Positions 12,078 to 25,847 of a stretch of 63,217 bases of DNA are shown one piece after another. Numbering within the stretch: position 1 is the first letter of the stretch; each line of letters starts with the position of its first letter. The translations under genes were made by a program, and so were the position numbers. The DNA is from Lobulomyces angularis (Eukaryota; Chytridiomycota; Chytridiomycetes; Lobulomycetales; Lobulomycetaceae), in assembly GCA_027604685.1 (NCBI GenBank), contig JADHYX010000090.1, positions 1-63,217 on the forward strand, in the 5' to 3' direction. The notes beneath the pieces are model-generated. The model had not been told where the DNA came from, ran no database searches, and worked only from the letters and a program-made list of their open reading frames with translations.

Positions 12078-15000
12078 ATGGATATATCACAAAACTGGGC
12101 TTCAAAAGATAAAAAAAATGAAGATCCTAATAGTTTTTCAAATAATGGTTTTTTTTTTAAAAAAGAAAAAATAAAATATAAATATACAAATTTTCCTTTC
12201 AACCTAATAAATTTATTTTTATAATTTTAGCAGATGAGGACTTGACTTCAAATAGTTCAATAAAATCTGAACCTCAGTTAAATTTAACATCATCAAAAAT
12301 TTCTATAAACTCAATCTTAAACAGTAAAAACTTTTCTAATACAACAAACTTGCAAAACCAACAGACTAAAAATCAAGAAAGCGAAAAACCGGAAATTTTA
12401 TCAGAATTAGATGAACAAGAATCAAAAAGCTTTGACGTGGAATTTGAAGATAATGATAAAACTGAAGAGGATGTTGACAATAGTGAAGACATTGTGAAAG
12501 AAGACAAAGATGAGATTGAAGGGGAGCATGATGCAGAGGAACAAGAAGAAGTAGAAGGAGAAGAAGGTGAAGGTGACGAAGAAGATGCAGAGGATGTTGA
12601 AGTGACAACTAGCCCAGTAAAAAGAAGAGGACGTCCAAAGAGCCTTACAAATTTGCACCGAAAAAAAAAAATAAGAAGTGATGAAGAAGAAGATGACGAT
12701 GTAGATGACACAGTTTCCGGTGAAGAGAAAGTTACCATAGACGGTGTATTACTGGGAGGTTTTGTTTCATCCACATTGTTTTAAAGGAATTAACATTTTT
12801 TAGGAAGGGAATATAATATTAAAACATTTGTTTTACCCAGGCATCCAACTCGATTATATATGTTAGCAATGGATGTTTCAAGACTATTAGGATATCGAGA
12901 CTCGTATATGTTCTTTAGCAAAGTTCACTCAGTAAATAGAGTAAATGCAAGTAATGCAGATAAAGACTATTTTATCGATAATAAATTTATTCCAAGTAAA
13001 AGAAAATTCGGACCGTTACCTTTATGCAGGTAATAAATAAAATCTGTGGCATAAAAACACAATAACCAAAATTTTTCACCTAATCAAAATAAATTTTCTT
13101 TTATTGATGTTGAATCGTTACATATTTCACTATATACTTTTATTTTTATATTAAATTTTTTTTTAGTGCAAGAAGCGTTTTTAAAGAATTTGGATACAGA
13201 GTTATCCAGAATGGAAAAAAGATTGAAGACGATTATTGGCCTGAAGGATCCATGCATAACAGACGAGACGATGACATTGAAATGGAAAACGAAGAGGATT
13301 TTGGTGACGAAGATGACTCCCAAAGTCAGCAACTGTTTAATGGAAATGTGTTATTAACGGAAAAGAGTAAATTGCAGTTATTCCAGAGAGCTTCTATATC
13401 GTGTGCAAGCTTTAATTCAAAATTGAGATCCGAGAGGAAGTTAAACCATTTTGATATTCATACTAATGTAAAAATTCTAATACTAGTATTAAGTCAGTAT
13501 TAAAAAAATATTTATTTTTTTATTTTTAGGTGGAACAAATACCTAGAAAAACTCAAATCGAGCATTTTAAAATAGAAATGAAAAAGGATGACCATTCTCC
13601 TAATAAAGTTGAAGACTATATTGGAGTGAAAGGTACCCATTTTTTTTTTAATTTATTATATTTACTTTAATTAATAAATTTTAGGATTTAGGACGGGAGG
13701 AATTGCCAAGATAATAGATGATGATGATCAGTGGAATATTGTATACCGAAGTGATGATCCATATGGCAAATACCCATTGGCGCTATTGCCTGGCCAGCGT
13801 AGAGATTCCGTTTCCATGTAAAATTTTACAGCAAGTATTAAATTTTAATGTAATCTTTTTATTTCTTTTTTTTTTTCAAATCTTTTTTCCATTTCAGTTT
13901 TCAACATAGATTTTCTCATGAAGATGCAGTTAGATTACATAATTTAGCAATTCTTAATTCATCCACAGAAGAAGGAAAGAATAAGGTCGATGACGGAGTT
14001 GATGATGAAGATAAAAATAAACCAGCCGTCGAAGAAAAAATTTACCTTTGTGGAGTATCAAGAAAGAGAGATGATGGCACTTGTATGAATAAAGTTTCGG
14101 GGGAAGGTGAACTATGTCCTTTGCATTCTGCTATTAAAGTAAGTTTTTTTCTTTTCTTATTTGGCAGTACTTATTTTTTTTGTTTTAACTTTTTTTTTTA
14201 GCGAACAAATAAAGAACAAAAAATTTTATGTTGCCATTGTGAAAGTGAAGAAGCTCCACCAAAAGTTGTATTGGATTTAAATAAGGATGGTGATGAAGTG
14301 AGTAACGAGTATGAAAACGGTTCAAATGCTGAAGCAGCTTCCAGAACTCCTAAAAACTTTTTGCTTTTTTGTTCAAAGTGTCGGTTGAGGTAATTTTTCT
14401 TTATACAATTTTTTTTTTTTGTTTAGGTACATATAATTAATAATTATAATTATTATTTTTTTTTAAAAAAATTAAACACATAGACATCATCCTCAATGTG
14501 TTGAATTGGAAGATGAAGATTTATTATCAAAAATTTTAACTTATTCTTGGCATTGTCCAAATTGTAAACTTTGTTCCATGTGTGACGATGCTGGTGATGA
14601 AGGAAAAATGATATTTTGGTAATATTTTGTTAACAAAATTATTTTTTTTTTATTTTCTCTTTTCCCTTTCAAGTGATACTTGTGATCGTGGCTACCATAC
14701 ATACTGTGTGGATCCACCGCTAGAGGGTATACCAGAAGGTAAACATAAAGAATATATTTTTATAAATGATATTTAAAAAATATATATATTTATAAGGAAA
14801 GTGGATGTGTTCTAGTTGTTGTACATGTGTTTCATGTAAGAAAAGGCAATTACCAGAAAATTTGGAATTGATTCAAGCTGAGCCATTAAAGGAGGATGGA
14901 GATGAGATTAAAGTTGATATAACCAATGAAGAGGAGGAAATCAAAGAGGATGAAAATAATGAAAAGAAGGGCTTAAAAGTTCACATTTGTAGATACTGTA

Positions 15001-15393
15001 CAGTTGGAAAGAATTGCTTTAAAAAATTTAAAAAAGGAAAATTTTGTCCTATTTGCATGAAAACCTTTAGCAGTAAAGACGTTGATGTTCCAATGGTTTG
15101 CTGTGATAGGTAAAAAAAAAAAAAGATATAAAGAAAATACAAAAAAAAATCTTTTTTTTTTTGTAATTTTATATAATAATTTATTTTGCAGTTGTGATCG
15201 ATGGGTCCATGAAAGCTGTGATGAAGAAAATTTAACCGAAGATATTTTGAGTAGTGAAGATAGTAAATACACTTGTCTACTATGTGACGAGGAAAAAAGG
15301 AATTCCATAATTAAAAATTATAGTGGAATTGATTTGAGATACAAACTAGTTAAAATTAATCAAAAGTTTATAATATCTCCTCTACTAAAATAA
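12078..15393 (+). CDS. RSC7/SWP82-family chromatin-remodelling subunit with C-terminal PHD fingers
   Basis: Exon 1 starts MDISQNWASK (12078). An acidic stretch and an AT-hook-like KRRGRPKS follow, then the RSC7/Swp82 domain: DGVLLGG, REYNIKTFVLPRHPTRLYML, SRLLGYRDSYMFF, RSVFKEFGYRVIQNGKKI and DDYWPEGS. These are diagnostic of fungal SWI/SNF and RSC subunits. The C-terminal half holds three Cys/His modules: LCCHC to HCPNC, CSMCDDAGDEGKMIFCDTCD with GYHTYCVDPPL (a clear PHD), and CPICMKTF to CDSCDRWVHESC to CLLC. The PHD pair resembles the tandem PHD of metazoan BAF45/PHF10. It probably anchors the remodeller to modified histones. A RSC7 domain joined to PHD fingers is unusual for studied fungi. 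Exon joins were checked through most of the gene. Confidence 0.85.
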
Positions 15394-15531
15394 AAAATAA
15401 AAATTTGTATTAAAATAATAAAAAAAAAAAAATACTATAGTCAAGAGATTAAAAAGAAAAATATAAAAATAATATTAATTAAGTCTAAAAATTAAAATTT
15501 TTTTCCTTCTAAATAAACAAAAGAAAAAAAT

Positions 15532-16509
15532 CTATTCATCATTCTCAGTTTTTTCACCTTTTTCTTTGGTTTCAGTTTCAACGTTACTTTGTTCTTCAGA
15601 GTTCGATTCCTTTACGGCTAATAAATCTTTTAACTGTGATAAAAAAGATTCTATTTGAAAAAAAAGATTAATTTAAGGTATGCAATAATTTTTTTTTTTA
15701 CCAAACAAAGGTATATGAGCGATGTATTCAACAGTACCATTAACTTGTTTGATAATAAAACCTTGAGTTTCAGCCAAAGTATTTTGAACAACACTGTAAG
15801 AAATAGTAGTACCTGCATGAACTACTTCAGGGACATAAGGTCTGACGACCTCAATAGGATGCTGCTTTAAGGCCAAAGCAGTTTCATAAGAGTTTTTGAT
15901 AAATAAGACAACAGGATCTTAATTTTTGATGTTAAAAAAAAAATAAAAAAGGGAAATTTTACCAGGAGTGTGGGATTTTAAAGTGTCAGCAGCAGAGGTA
16001 ACGACGGATTTAGTGTAGTCAGTGGTAGAGTGTACTACAGATCTAGTATAGTCAATGGTGCCAAAGACTTTGGTGGAAATGTTTTGTTGGGTTTCAGACA
16101 AAGTTTCTGAACCAATTTTGACGGTTTCAGTTGCATAATTGGCAGTCTTTTCCAAGGTAGTGTAAAGTGGAGTGGGACAGTAGGTCTTAAATTCTTTAAC
16201 AGGGTCTATAAACGAATTAAAAAAAAAAAAAAAAAAAAAATGAAAGAAAAACCTTTTGAAAATAAGACGACTTCTTCAGCAGCCCTTTCAGTAACACTGT
16301 TTTAAAAAAAGAAAAAAAGATAAATAAAAAATAACTTTTCTTTGTTGTAATTACGAGATTACTGGTTGGGGAAGATAAGGTTTTGCAGAATTGAATAAGG
16401 AAATGAGTAGGCTTAATGCTTTTGTAGTTGTGTCCTTTGCAATTGAGTTTGTTTTGTTAGCTACTTGGTGTGCCTTTTGAGATGAGTAGGATAAAACAGA
16501 TTGAGCCAT
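15532..16509 (-). CDS. Perilipin-like lipid-droplet coat candidate
   Basis: Starts MAQSVLSYSSKAHQVANKT (ATG 16507-16509) and ends ENDE. The body consists of Thr/Ser/Val-rich amphipathic repeats of about eleven residues (VFGTIDYTRSVVHSTTDYTK and SVVTSAADTLKS) with repeated DPV motifs at exon starts. This resembles perilipin and fungal Cap20-type proteins, which coat lipid droplets through 11-mer amphipathic helices. The tail is acidic. There is no transmembrane span or signal peptide. The upstream region carries a full CRE and an E-box. The family call rests on repeat character rather than a diagnostic motif, so another amphipathic-repeat protein (for example LEA-like) remains possible. Confidence 0.5.
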
Positions 16510-16689
16510 TTTTGAAATGAGTAGGATTAAAGTGAATTAAATTTCTAAGAGTAAATTAAAAAAAGAAAAGTAGATCCAATTGAGATTAAAAAAAAAGTAG
16601 ATCAATTAATTAAAAATTTAAAAATTATTAACAAAAAAAAAAAAGGAAATTTAAAAAAAAAAAAGAAACAATTTTTTAAAGTAAAGAAA

Positions 16690-16707
16690 TGACGTCAGTT
16701 TCACGTG
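16690..16707. promoter_or_regulatory. CRE palindrome (TGACGTCA) followed by E-box (CACGTG)
   Basis: TGACGTCA occupies 16690-16697 and CACGTG 16702-16707, about 180-200 bp upstream of the perilipin-like ATG. Full CREs are bound by ATF/CREB-type bZIP factors and CACGTG by bHLH factors. Two perfect palindromic sites this close in such AT-rich DNA are unlikely by chance. Regulation is inferred. Confidence 0.5.
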
Positions 16708-16735
16708 GAAGGGTTTTCGTCACATCGATGAGGCT

Positions 16736-16818
16736 CCGATTACTCCTTCAATTTAATTTTTCCAAGTGTGTTAATTTTATATGGGAATAAAATTAAAATT
16801 TTTCTTTGAAGTAATCGG
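16736..16818. repeat. Nested inverted repeat (possible structured RNA or cruciform)
   Basis: Outer arms ccgattact (16736-16744) and agtaatcgg (16810-16818) are perfect complements and extend inward with a small bulge (ttcaa/ttgaa). An inner perfect 10-bp hairpin, ttaattttat (16771-16780) and ataaaattaa (16787-16796), has a six-base loop. The outer arm contains G/C, making chance less likely than for pure A/T palindromes. Confidence 0.4.
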
Positions 16819-17837
16819 TATGGCAGTGAAGCAGTGATAAAAGATAGCCAATCCAATCACATGCTAAATCAGTCACATATTTAATCAATCTCAATTGTCC
16901 AAGCAAGTGCTCTTTCTGAGCAATGATTTGTACCACCACACCTCCCATTACATCAGAGCAGCAAGTTCCAAATCAAATGTTTTCATATGACAAAACCACT
17001 CCATTTACACCACATCTACTACTTTTGTGTTGTTACACCAATGTTCTCACACAGTGTCATCTGCTTTATAACATACTTAAAAGGTGTTAATTGTGCTGAT
17101 CTTATTACTTTTTTTTTTTCAATCATCAACCCTTTCGATGAGTCTTATTCATCAACAAAGTTACAAAGGGTTACAGAAGTAACAAAAGTTCTGGGGTAAA
17201 CTCAAAAACCCTGGGCATTGGTTTGCGACAGCACTTGTAGCCTATGGCACCCACAGGCAAGAAACAAGAAATGCCATATTTGACTCATCTTTGTTACTGG
17301 CGTCTCAGTAGCTTTACTCTGCCATTAGAGTGCCATTAGGCATTGCTTTCCATGAAAAGTTTGAGTGCTTTTTTAACAGGGGGGATATTTTCTGACCAAA
17401 CAGAGTTTCTATAATTTTTTGTTGAAAAATTTGGTTTCATTATTGTACCGTCAGTACCATTAACAATACCAGTAATTCATGAGAGTTTGAATTGGTGTAA
17501 TACTCAACAAACAAAACTAAATCTAACGGTTAACGGTTGCTTCATGAAGTGTTGATTTGATGTTGTCATTGCCGTTTCTATTTTTGTCAAATCGTTGACA
17601 ATACTTGATTTTCGTTAAAGTATTACGTAGACCTTATTTTATTTTTTAGTATAAAACTTTAAACAAAGGATTACAAACGAAATACAATGAATATCTACTA
17701 TATACTAGTATGATCTGTACTTTGCATTACACAATAACCTGTAAAATAATTCAATTTCTTTCGTAGGTAAGGTGTTTTATGGTAGCACTTACTTAAACAC
17801 CATAATATAATGTATAAAATTATGTTTTATTTCTTAA

Positions 17838-20161
17838 TTACAAATTCTTAAATCTACTACTCAATTCATCAAAGTAATCTACACTTTTTCCAAATTTTTC
17901 ATTACTATTCTCCACTTCCGCACTTTTTATTAAATTTATTTCCTCATTTTCCTTCCTCATCACTTCCTTTTCACTTTCCTTTTTCATTACTTCCTCCTCA
18001 CTTTCAAACATTAACTCTAATTCATCCTGCAAACCTTCTTTTTCCTCCTTACATACTTTTGTTAATAATTTCTCACTTTCAACTATCAATTCCGCATTCT
18101 TATTCATTAATTCCTCCGTAATTTCATTTTCACTTTTTACTCTATTTTTTAAATAAAAACTATTTAAAGTAGGTGTCGTGGGTGACGATGTACTTAGATT
18201 ATCTTCAAAATTCTAAAAATGACTTAACTAATTTTTTTTTTTTTTTTATTTTCTTACCTCTGCACTATGAAAGCTTTCAAAAACTCCTTCCAGTTCATGA
18301 CCTATTTTTTTTTCCTCCAAGTAACTCAGCTCATCTTCACTCTCTACATCTCTATCAAATTTCATCAAATCTATGTTTTCCTCTACACTTTTTTCCTTTT
18401 CATTGCAATCATTTTTCATATCAGCTAATGATTTAATTTTTAAAAATAAAAAATATTAAAAAAAAACATGTATAATTCTTTTTTTTTTTTAACCATCTAG
18501 TTCAAAAAGTTGTTCAAAACTAAAAAAAAAATTTTCTTCAAAATCTGTTACTCTTTCTCTATTTCCAATCTTTTGCGCTTTACAACTTTTAAAAAATAAT
18601 TGATCATGATCAAAATAAACTCTAAATAATATTAAAAGTAATTAAGATAACACAAAAAAAAAAAAAATTAAACCTTGTTAAAATCCAATGTTCAACTTTA
18701 AAACAAGAATCAATTGAAAAAATTTTTTCCAAATTTCTATGAATACTTGGAAGCTGATAATTTTTTCCAAAAAAATTTTTTACTGTGCTTTCGTTGATGA
18801 AGTTGTAAAAATTACTTCCTCCCTCAACTTCCTCCTCTCTGTTTTTTAAACCTTTACAAAACCCAACTAAATTTTCTAAATTTTGCATTTGTCGCTGTCC
18901 GATATCGGACAAAATATTAGTTTTTATTTTAAAAGTTGGATCCATTTGATAACCTGTCTAAAAAAAAAAAAAATACAGACAAATATGTATTATTATGTAA
19001 TTAAGGAAAAAAAAAAAAAGATATTACCACATAAGCTTTAGCCACGTCACCTACTTCATTAATAACAGGAAAGAGGTAAGGTATAACTGTTACCACTTCT
19101 GCTTTATAGAAAGCATTCAAAATCGAATTGATAAGTGATAAATGCTTGTGATTAGATGATTCTGGCAATGGAATTAACATGCTAAGATGCTTATACAGAT
19201 CCTTTCCTTTTGATGACAAGTAATTCCAGCTTTGATCCAACCTACAAACTTGAACAGAATTTATTGCATTCATTAATGCATATGCTCCATTCAAGTCCCT
19301 ATAAACATGCAGTAATATAAAACATGTTTCGAGTACCAATTGTGTCGTCTGGGCGCGTACTTCATCCGCTGATATAACTTTATTTACATTTTGTAGTCGT
19401 TCCAAGTTTGGTGTACGAACTAATGAATCTATAAATATTCTACATAGATTAAAAAAAAAAAAATTATTGTTAATTTTAAAAATAATTCAAAAATAAAATT
19501 TTTTTTTTTTTTTCTTTTCTTTTACCTCTCTAAAAATTTATGAAAATCTAAACACTTTTTTACACTATTGTGAGTAAAAATTAAATTAAAATTATTATTA
19601 AAATTATTATGTAATTTTTTAAATTTCAAATCCGCAGTAGGATTAAAATCCAAAAAAAATTTCAAGTCAATTTTTGCAATCGTCAAAGCAATTTCTTCAG
19701 GGTCAAATAAATTGAATTCTTTTATTGATACTGATTCTATATCTTTTATTAATTCTGAAACCTTTTTTTTTTTTAAAAAATTTATACAAAAATATAAATT
19801 TAATAAAAAAAAAAAAAACAAAATAAAAGTTTATTTATTTTTAAAAGGCTAATTTTTTTTTAATATTAAAACCTTTGATTCTAAAATTTCTTTATTTTCA
19901 ATAATTTTTCTTAATTCGTTAAGTGGTGGATTTTCTTTTAATGTTAATTCATATATGTTTTTAGCTACAACTAAAAAAAAAAAAAAAAAATTCTTAATAT
20001 AATTTTTTTTTTTATTTTTTTTATTTAAATTTTTTAATTGAACCTAAATCTTGAGATTTTTGAAAAAATTGTTTTGTTAAGCTTGATAAAGGTATTAGAG
20101 GATATTTTATCGAATCAAATTCTTCCTGTGTAATTATTTTATTATTTTCATCTACAATCAT
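17838..20161 (-). CDS. Ras-family guanine-nucleotide exchange factor (CDC25/RasGEF domain)
   Basis: Starts MIVDENNKIITQEEFDSIKY (ATG 20159-20161). The RasGEF catalytic domain is recognisable in order: PEEIALTIAKIDLKFFLDF (start of the catalytic core), an internal diverged Asn-rich insertion, RAQTTQLVLETCFILLHVYR, DLNGAYALMNAINSVQVCRL, DQSWNYLSSKGKDLYKHLS and VVTVIPYLFPVINEV. This module opens the nucleotide site of Ras-like GTPases. A further conserved-looking segment follows at MDPTFKIKTN. The C-terminal part is acidic and Glu/Lys-rich (coiled-coil prone), ending DELSSRFKNL. No SH3, PH or RasGEF-N domain is evident, so the GTPase partner (Ras, Rap or Ral) cannot be named. Confidence 0.8.
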
Positions 20162-20357
20162 CTTTTATTAATTTAAAATATATATTAAAAAAAATTTTTT
20201 TTTTTATTTAATAAAAAATTTTCAAGAAAAAATCATTTTTTTTTTTTTTTAAATAAAAGAACTGTACCAAATATAAAAGAAAAAAAAAAAAAAATATCTA
20301 TAAGGATGATTGATTATGTTGAAAACAAGAAAAACTAAACACATATAAATATACATT

Positions 20358-22605
<2,248 letters not shown>

Positions 22606-23186
22606 TTTTCTTGCTTTTTTTTTTAAAACTCTATTTTAATTATTTTTTTAAATTTTAATTAACACTATTATTGTAGTATTTTTTTTTTTTTTGGTCCGTT
22701 GGAATACCTTTTTTCTGTATAGTTTAGATAAAAAGAATTTAAAAAAAAATTAGCCTTTTTTTTTTTTTTTATCTGAATTTTAAAGTAAATTGTGCTGTAA
22801 TGTTCGATCTAAATTATCACTTATTTCAGTCTTAATTTTGTTAAAATATAATTGTTACAAGTCATTTAACTAAGACCTCTTTTTTTAATTTATCTTTGAA
22901 ATAAAAAAAAATAAAAAAAAAATTTTTGGTTTGATAGAATTGTGTAGACTAATAACTGTTGAGCATAAACTTCTTTTTTTAATTTTATTTTTTGTTTCAG
23001 CACTAAAACCCTTTCTTCGATTGAACTTGGTGTCTTGATCCAAAATTTGCAAACCTATTTTTTAAAGATGATGAATAAGAAAGACCAAAAAAAATATTTT
23101 ATCCAAAAAAAAAATATATTTGATAACTAATAAAATTTTTAAAACTAAAAATTAACCTATTGGAAACTGAAAAGGAAATAAAAAAT
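22606..23186. other. AT-rich spacer
   Basis: Runs of T and A with no supported exon. It holds the promoter of the mannosidase and the 3' flank of the M2 peptidase gene. Nothing further seen. Confidence 0.5.
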
Positions 23187-25763
23187 TTAAAAGACACGTT
23201 TACGATCTCCCCAACCACAAGTTTTTCCTTTATATAAATTTTTTAGAATTTTATATTTATTTTATTTTCGTTTTACCTTTGTTTTCTTCTTTTAACCAAT
23301 CCATTAACGGAGCAAAATATTTAATTAAACTTTGACCGTCCAAAGTATCGTATTGTCCATTAGTACCAATGTTGACGGCTTCTTGCCATGTTTTACTTCT
23401 ACCTGTAACCATCGTTATAAAAAAAAAAAAAAACAATTATTTGCAATTATACCTAAAGATAAAAGATTTTTGAAATTATTTCCTGCTTCCAAATTCTTAT
23501 AGATAGAACATTCATGTAGTGGGCCTGTATGTCCTGCAACCTTGCATAACGATTCATGAAATTGAAATTGGATAACTGCAGCTCCAAAGTATCTAACATA
23601 CGGTGTATTCGCTGGTACATGATACTTTGCACCAGCATCAAAGTCAGTGCTAACGCCAGGAATTGGTCTAACAAAAACTTTTGGTTAAGATAAAAAAAAT
23701 ACTTTGGTTACAAACCTTTCTATTCCTTGATATTTTTTCATCAAATTTTCCCATTCACTTTGATAATTTTCTTTAGTTACAACTCCCGCAAATAATTTCC
23801 ATCCTGAAAAAAATTTAAAATGGAATATGCTCAAAACCCTTACTATACAGGTCAACCATATAGGCCCATGGAAGCACAGCTATTTTTGAAAGTGCAACAG
23901 CCATTTGAGCATTAATGGTTTGCTTCAAACTTTTCTCCAACTTTCCTTTCAACAATCCAATCTCTTGTAAGTGTTCAGGAACTACTACTGATAATACCAT
24001 TGTGTCTCCTATTGCTTCATGAAAGAAATCAGCCGCGCTTTCTCTGTACAAACTAGGCTGATTAGCTAAAAAAAATTATATATACATGGAATAATTTATA
24101 ATGAATACAGTAGTAGTGATCATAGTAAAGATGGCCTTGCTCATGCTGATTACAAAAAATTCATATTTATTACATAAAATTTACGGTAATCTTACATGAA
24201 TTGTTAAAAGTTCCTCTCCAGTTACTGCAGTGCACATTTTAATCCTTAAATCATTATTACCGAAGTCCCAAGCACTTAATAATCTGTTTAACAGAATATA
24301 ATTTCAAAACCTACCTTGCATGGCAAACAACTTCCCTATCTTTTGGTTTTGTCAACATGGATTTAGTCCAAAAACTGGAAGGTAAAGGATCATATCCTAG
24401 TTTATACCATTTCAACATTAAAACTTTTTAATGTAAAATATTACCTAATGATTTGTAAAAAGACTCAGAAAGTTTATGCATCTGAATAGGCGTGTATCTG
24501 TCAAAATATTAGATAAAGGTTTATGAAGAAATTAATGCTACTTTTGCTTTACTAATTCAGGAGTAATTTCAACTGGAGTAACATCGGGGAAAGGAATTAA
24601 AATATCTGAATAAATGTTAGAAAAATCTTGAGACCACATATTTCCCAATAAATGCGCAGGTATAAATTCCTTATTTTCGTCCACTTTTTCATACTTTTCA
24701 CTTAATTTGTATTTGGTATAGCCTAAAAAATAGCATAAACATTTTGAAGACTATTAACATACAGTGAATTTGTTCATAAAGAGGTAAAACTTGCTGCCAT
24801 ACTTTTTCCATCATTGTGACAAAATCGAGATCACCCATGTCATAACTTTATATAATTTAAAATGGATTTTGTTTAAAAAATACCCTGCTCTCCATAAAGC
24901 GCCAGCATCATCAAAATTGTTTTCTTTGGCACCAACATTCATCAGTTTGATAAATTCTTCATACATTGGTTTGATCTTTGGCCCAGTTGCATCTCTAAAC
25001 CCAATATAAGCTTTTAACAAAGTATCGTAGTCTCTTGAGGTAGCCAAAGTTTCGGTTAAGTCAGGTTCAAGAGTGTGACCATCAACTGAAAATTAAAAAA
25101 TAAACAACATTATTCCATTGTGATAAAAACCTTTGGCTGTAGAATAAATTTCAGTCATTTTGGCTTGCAACTCTGAAAGCCTTCTTTGATCTTCACGAGA
25201 ACTTGGAGTTCCTGATTTTAAAAAAAGTTATGATCAATAAGGAACAAAAATGTGAAAACCTGATTTTAAGCTTATCAATAACAATTGTCTTTTTTCATCT
25301 TCAGTTTCGCCTTCGTACTGCTTTGCCTCCTCAATTATTTTTAGTAAAACCTATCAAAAATATTTTAAACATTAAAATAATTAGATTTATTGCAAACCTC
25401 ATTGGCTTTGATTTCAATATCAGTACTTGAAATTACAATGAATTTTACATTAACACTTAAGAAAGAAAATTTGAACCTTTTTACTTACGACACTTTTTGA
25501 TTATGCTCAGTAATATTAGTATTGTAATTCCAACTCGCTTGCTGTAAAATGATTAAAAAAAAAATTGTAAGATTTTTTAGATTTTAATGTAAATTTACAT
25601 TGATCTCGAACTCAGAGTCTGAAAAAACCTTGTTTACATGGTTTAAAAATGATCGTGCATCAGGAAATTTCCTTTCAGACGTTTGTGCATTCAAGAAAGG
25701 AATTTGCTTGGTGTATGCAGATACTGCGATCAATATACCGGAGAGAATATAAAAATGTTTCAT
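23187..25763 (-). CDS. Secreted peptidyl-dipeptidase of the M2 family (angiotensin-converting-enzyme-like)
   Basis: Starts [19 protein letters not shown], a good signal peptide. About fifteen exons separated by tiny introns encode a single M2 catalytic domain. Landmarks: [30 protein letters not shown], the zinc site HHEQGH (split by an intron), the third ligand Glu in [54 protein letters not shown] and [15 protein letters not shown]. These align in order with animal ACE, including the Cys pair near LCKV and LHEC. It should remove C-terminal dipeptides from extracellular peptides. No C-terminal membrane anchor is seen; it ends WGDRKRVF. The introns exclude bacterial contamination. Confidence 0.88.
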
Positions 25764-25847
25764 GAATTTCTTAGGTTAAAAAAAAAAAATCACAAAAAAA
25801 TTCTATTTACAAAATACGTGAATATTTTACCAATTTTTTTAGTTATT

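Larger units (their letters stand above)
16510..17837. other. 1.3-kb intergenic region: promoter, inverted repeat and GC-richer island
   Basis: Lies between the perilipin-like start and the end of the Ras GEF gene. It contains a CRE/E-box pair, a nested inverted repeat, and, from about 16830 to 17640, sequence clearly richer in G/C (about 47 percent in 17221-17280) than other spacers. I find no convincing ORF, splice signals or transposon features. The 70-codon ORF here has no recognisable family. An unannotated RNA gene or relic sequence is possible. Confidence 0.5.

Noticed and set aside
12366..12774. Three minus-strand ORFs of 78-133 codons, rich in Ser, Leu or Phe
   Set aside because: They are antisense shadows of the acidic low-complexity exon of the RSC7-PHD gene, whose plus-strand frame joins conserved domains.
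16987..17199. 70-codon plus-strand ORF in the GC-richer island
   Set aside because: No family resemblance, no splice partners and no second supporting signal.
18173..18436. 87-codon plus-strand ORF, Phe/Leu/His-rich
   Set aside because: Antisense to a real Ras GEF exon (minus strand) that continues the acidic C-terminal region in frame.
23453..23674. Minus-strand ORF of 73 codons rich in Met and Leu
   Set aside because: Out of frame with the M2 peptidase exon, which reads the conserved Tyr/Phe and Cys block in another frame.
23187..25763. Bacterial contamination as the source of the M2 peptidase
   Set aside because: The gene has many short GT-AG introns like its neighbours, including one splitting the zinc motif.
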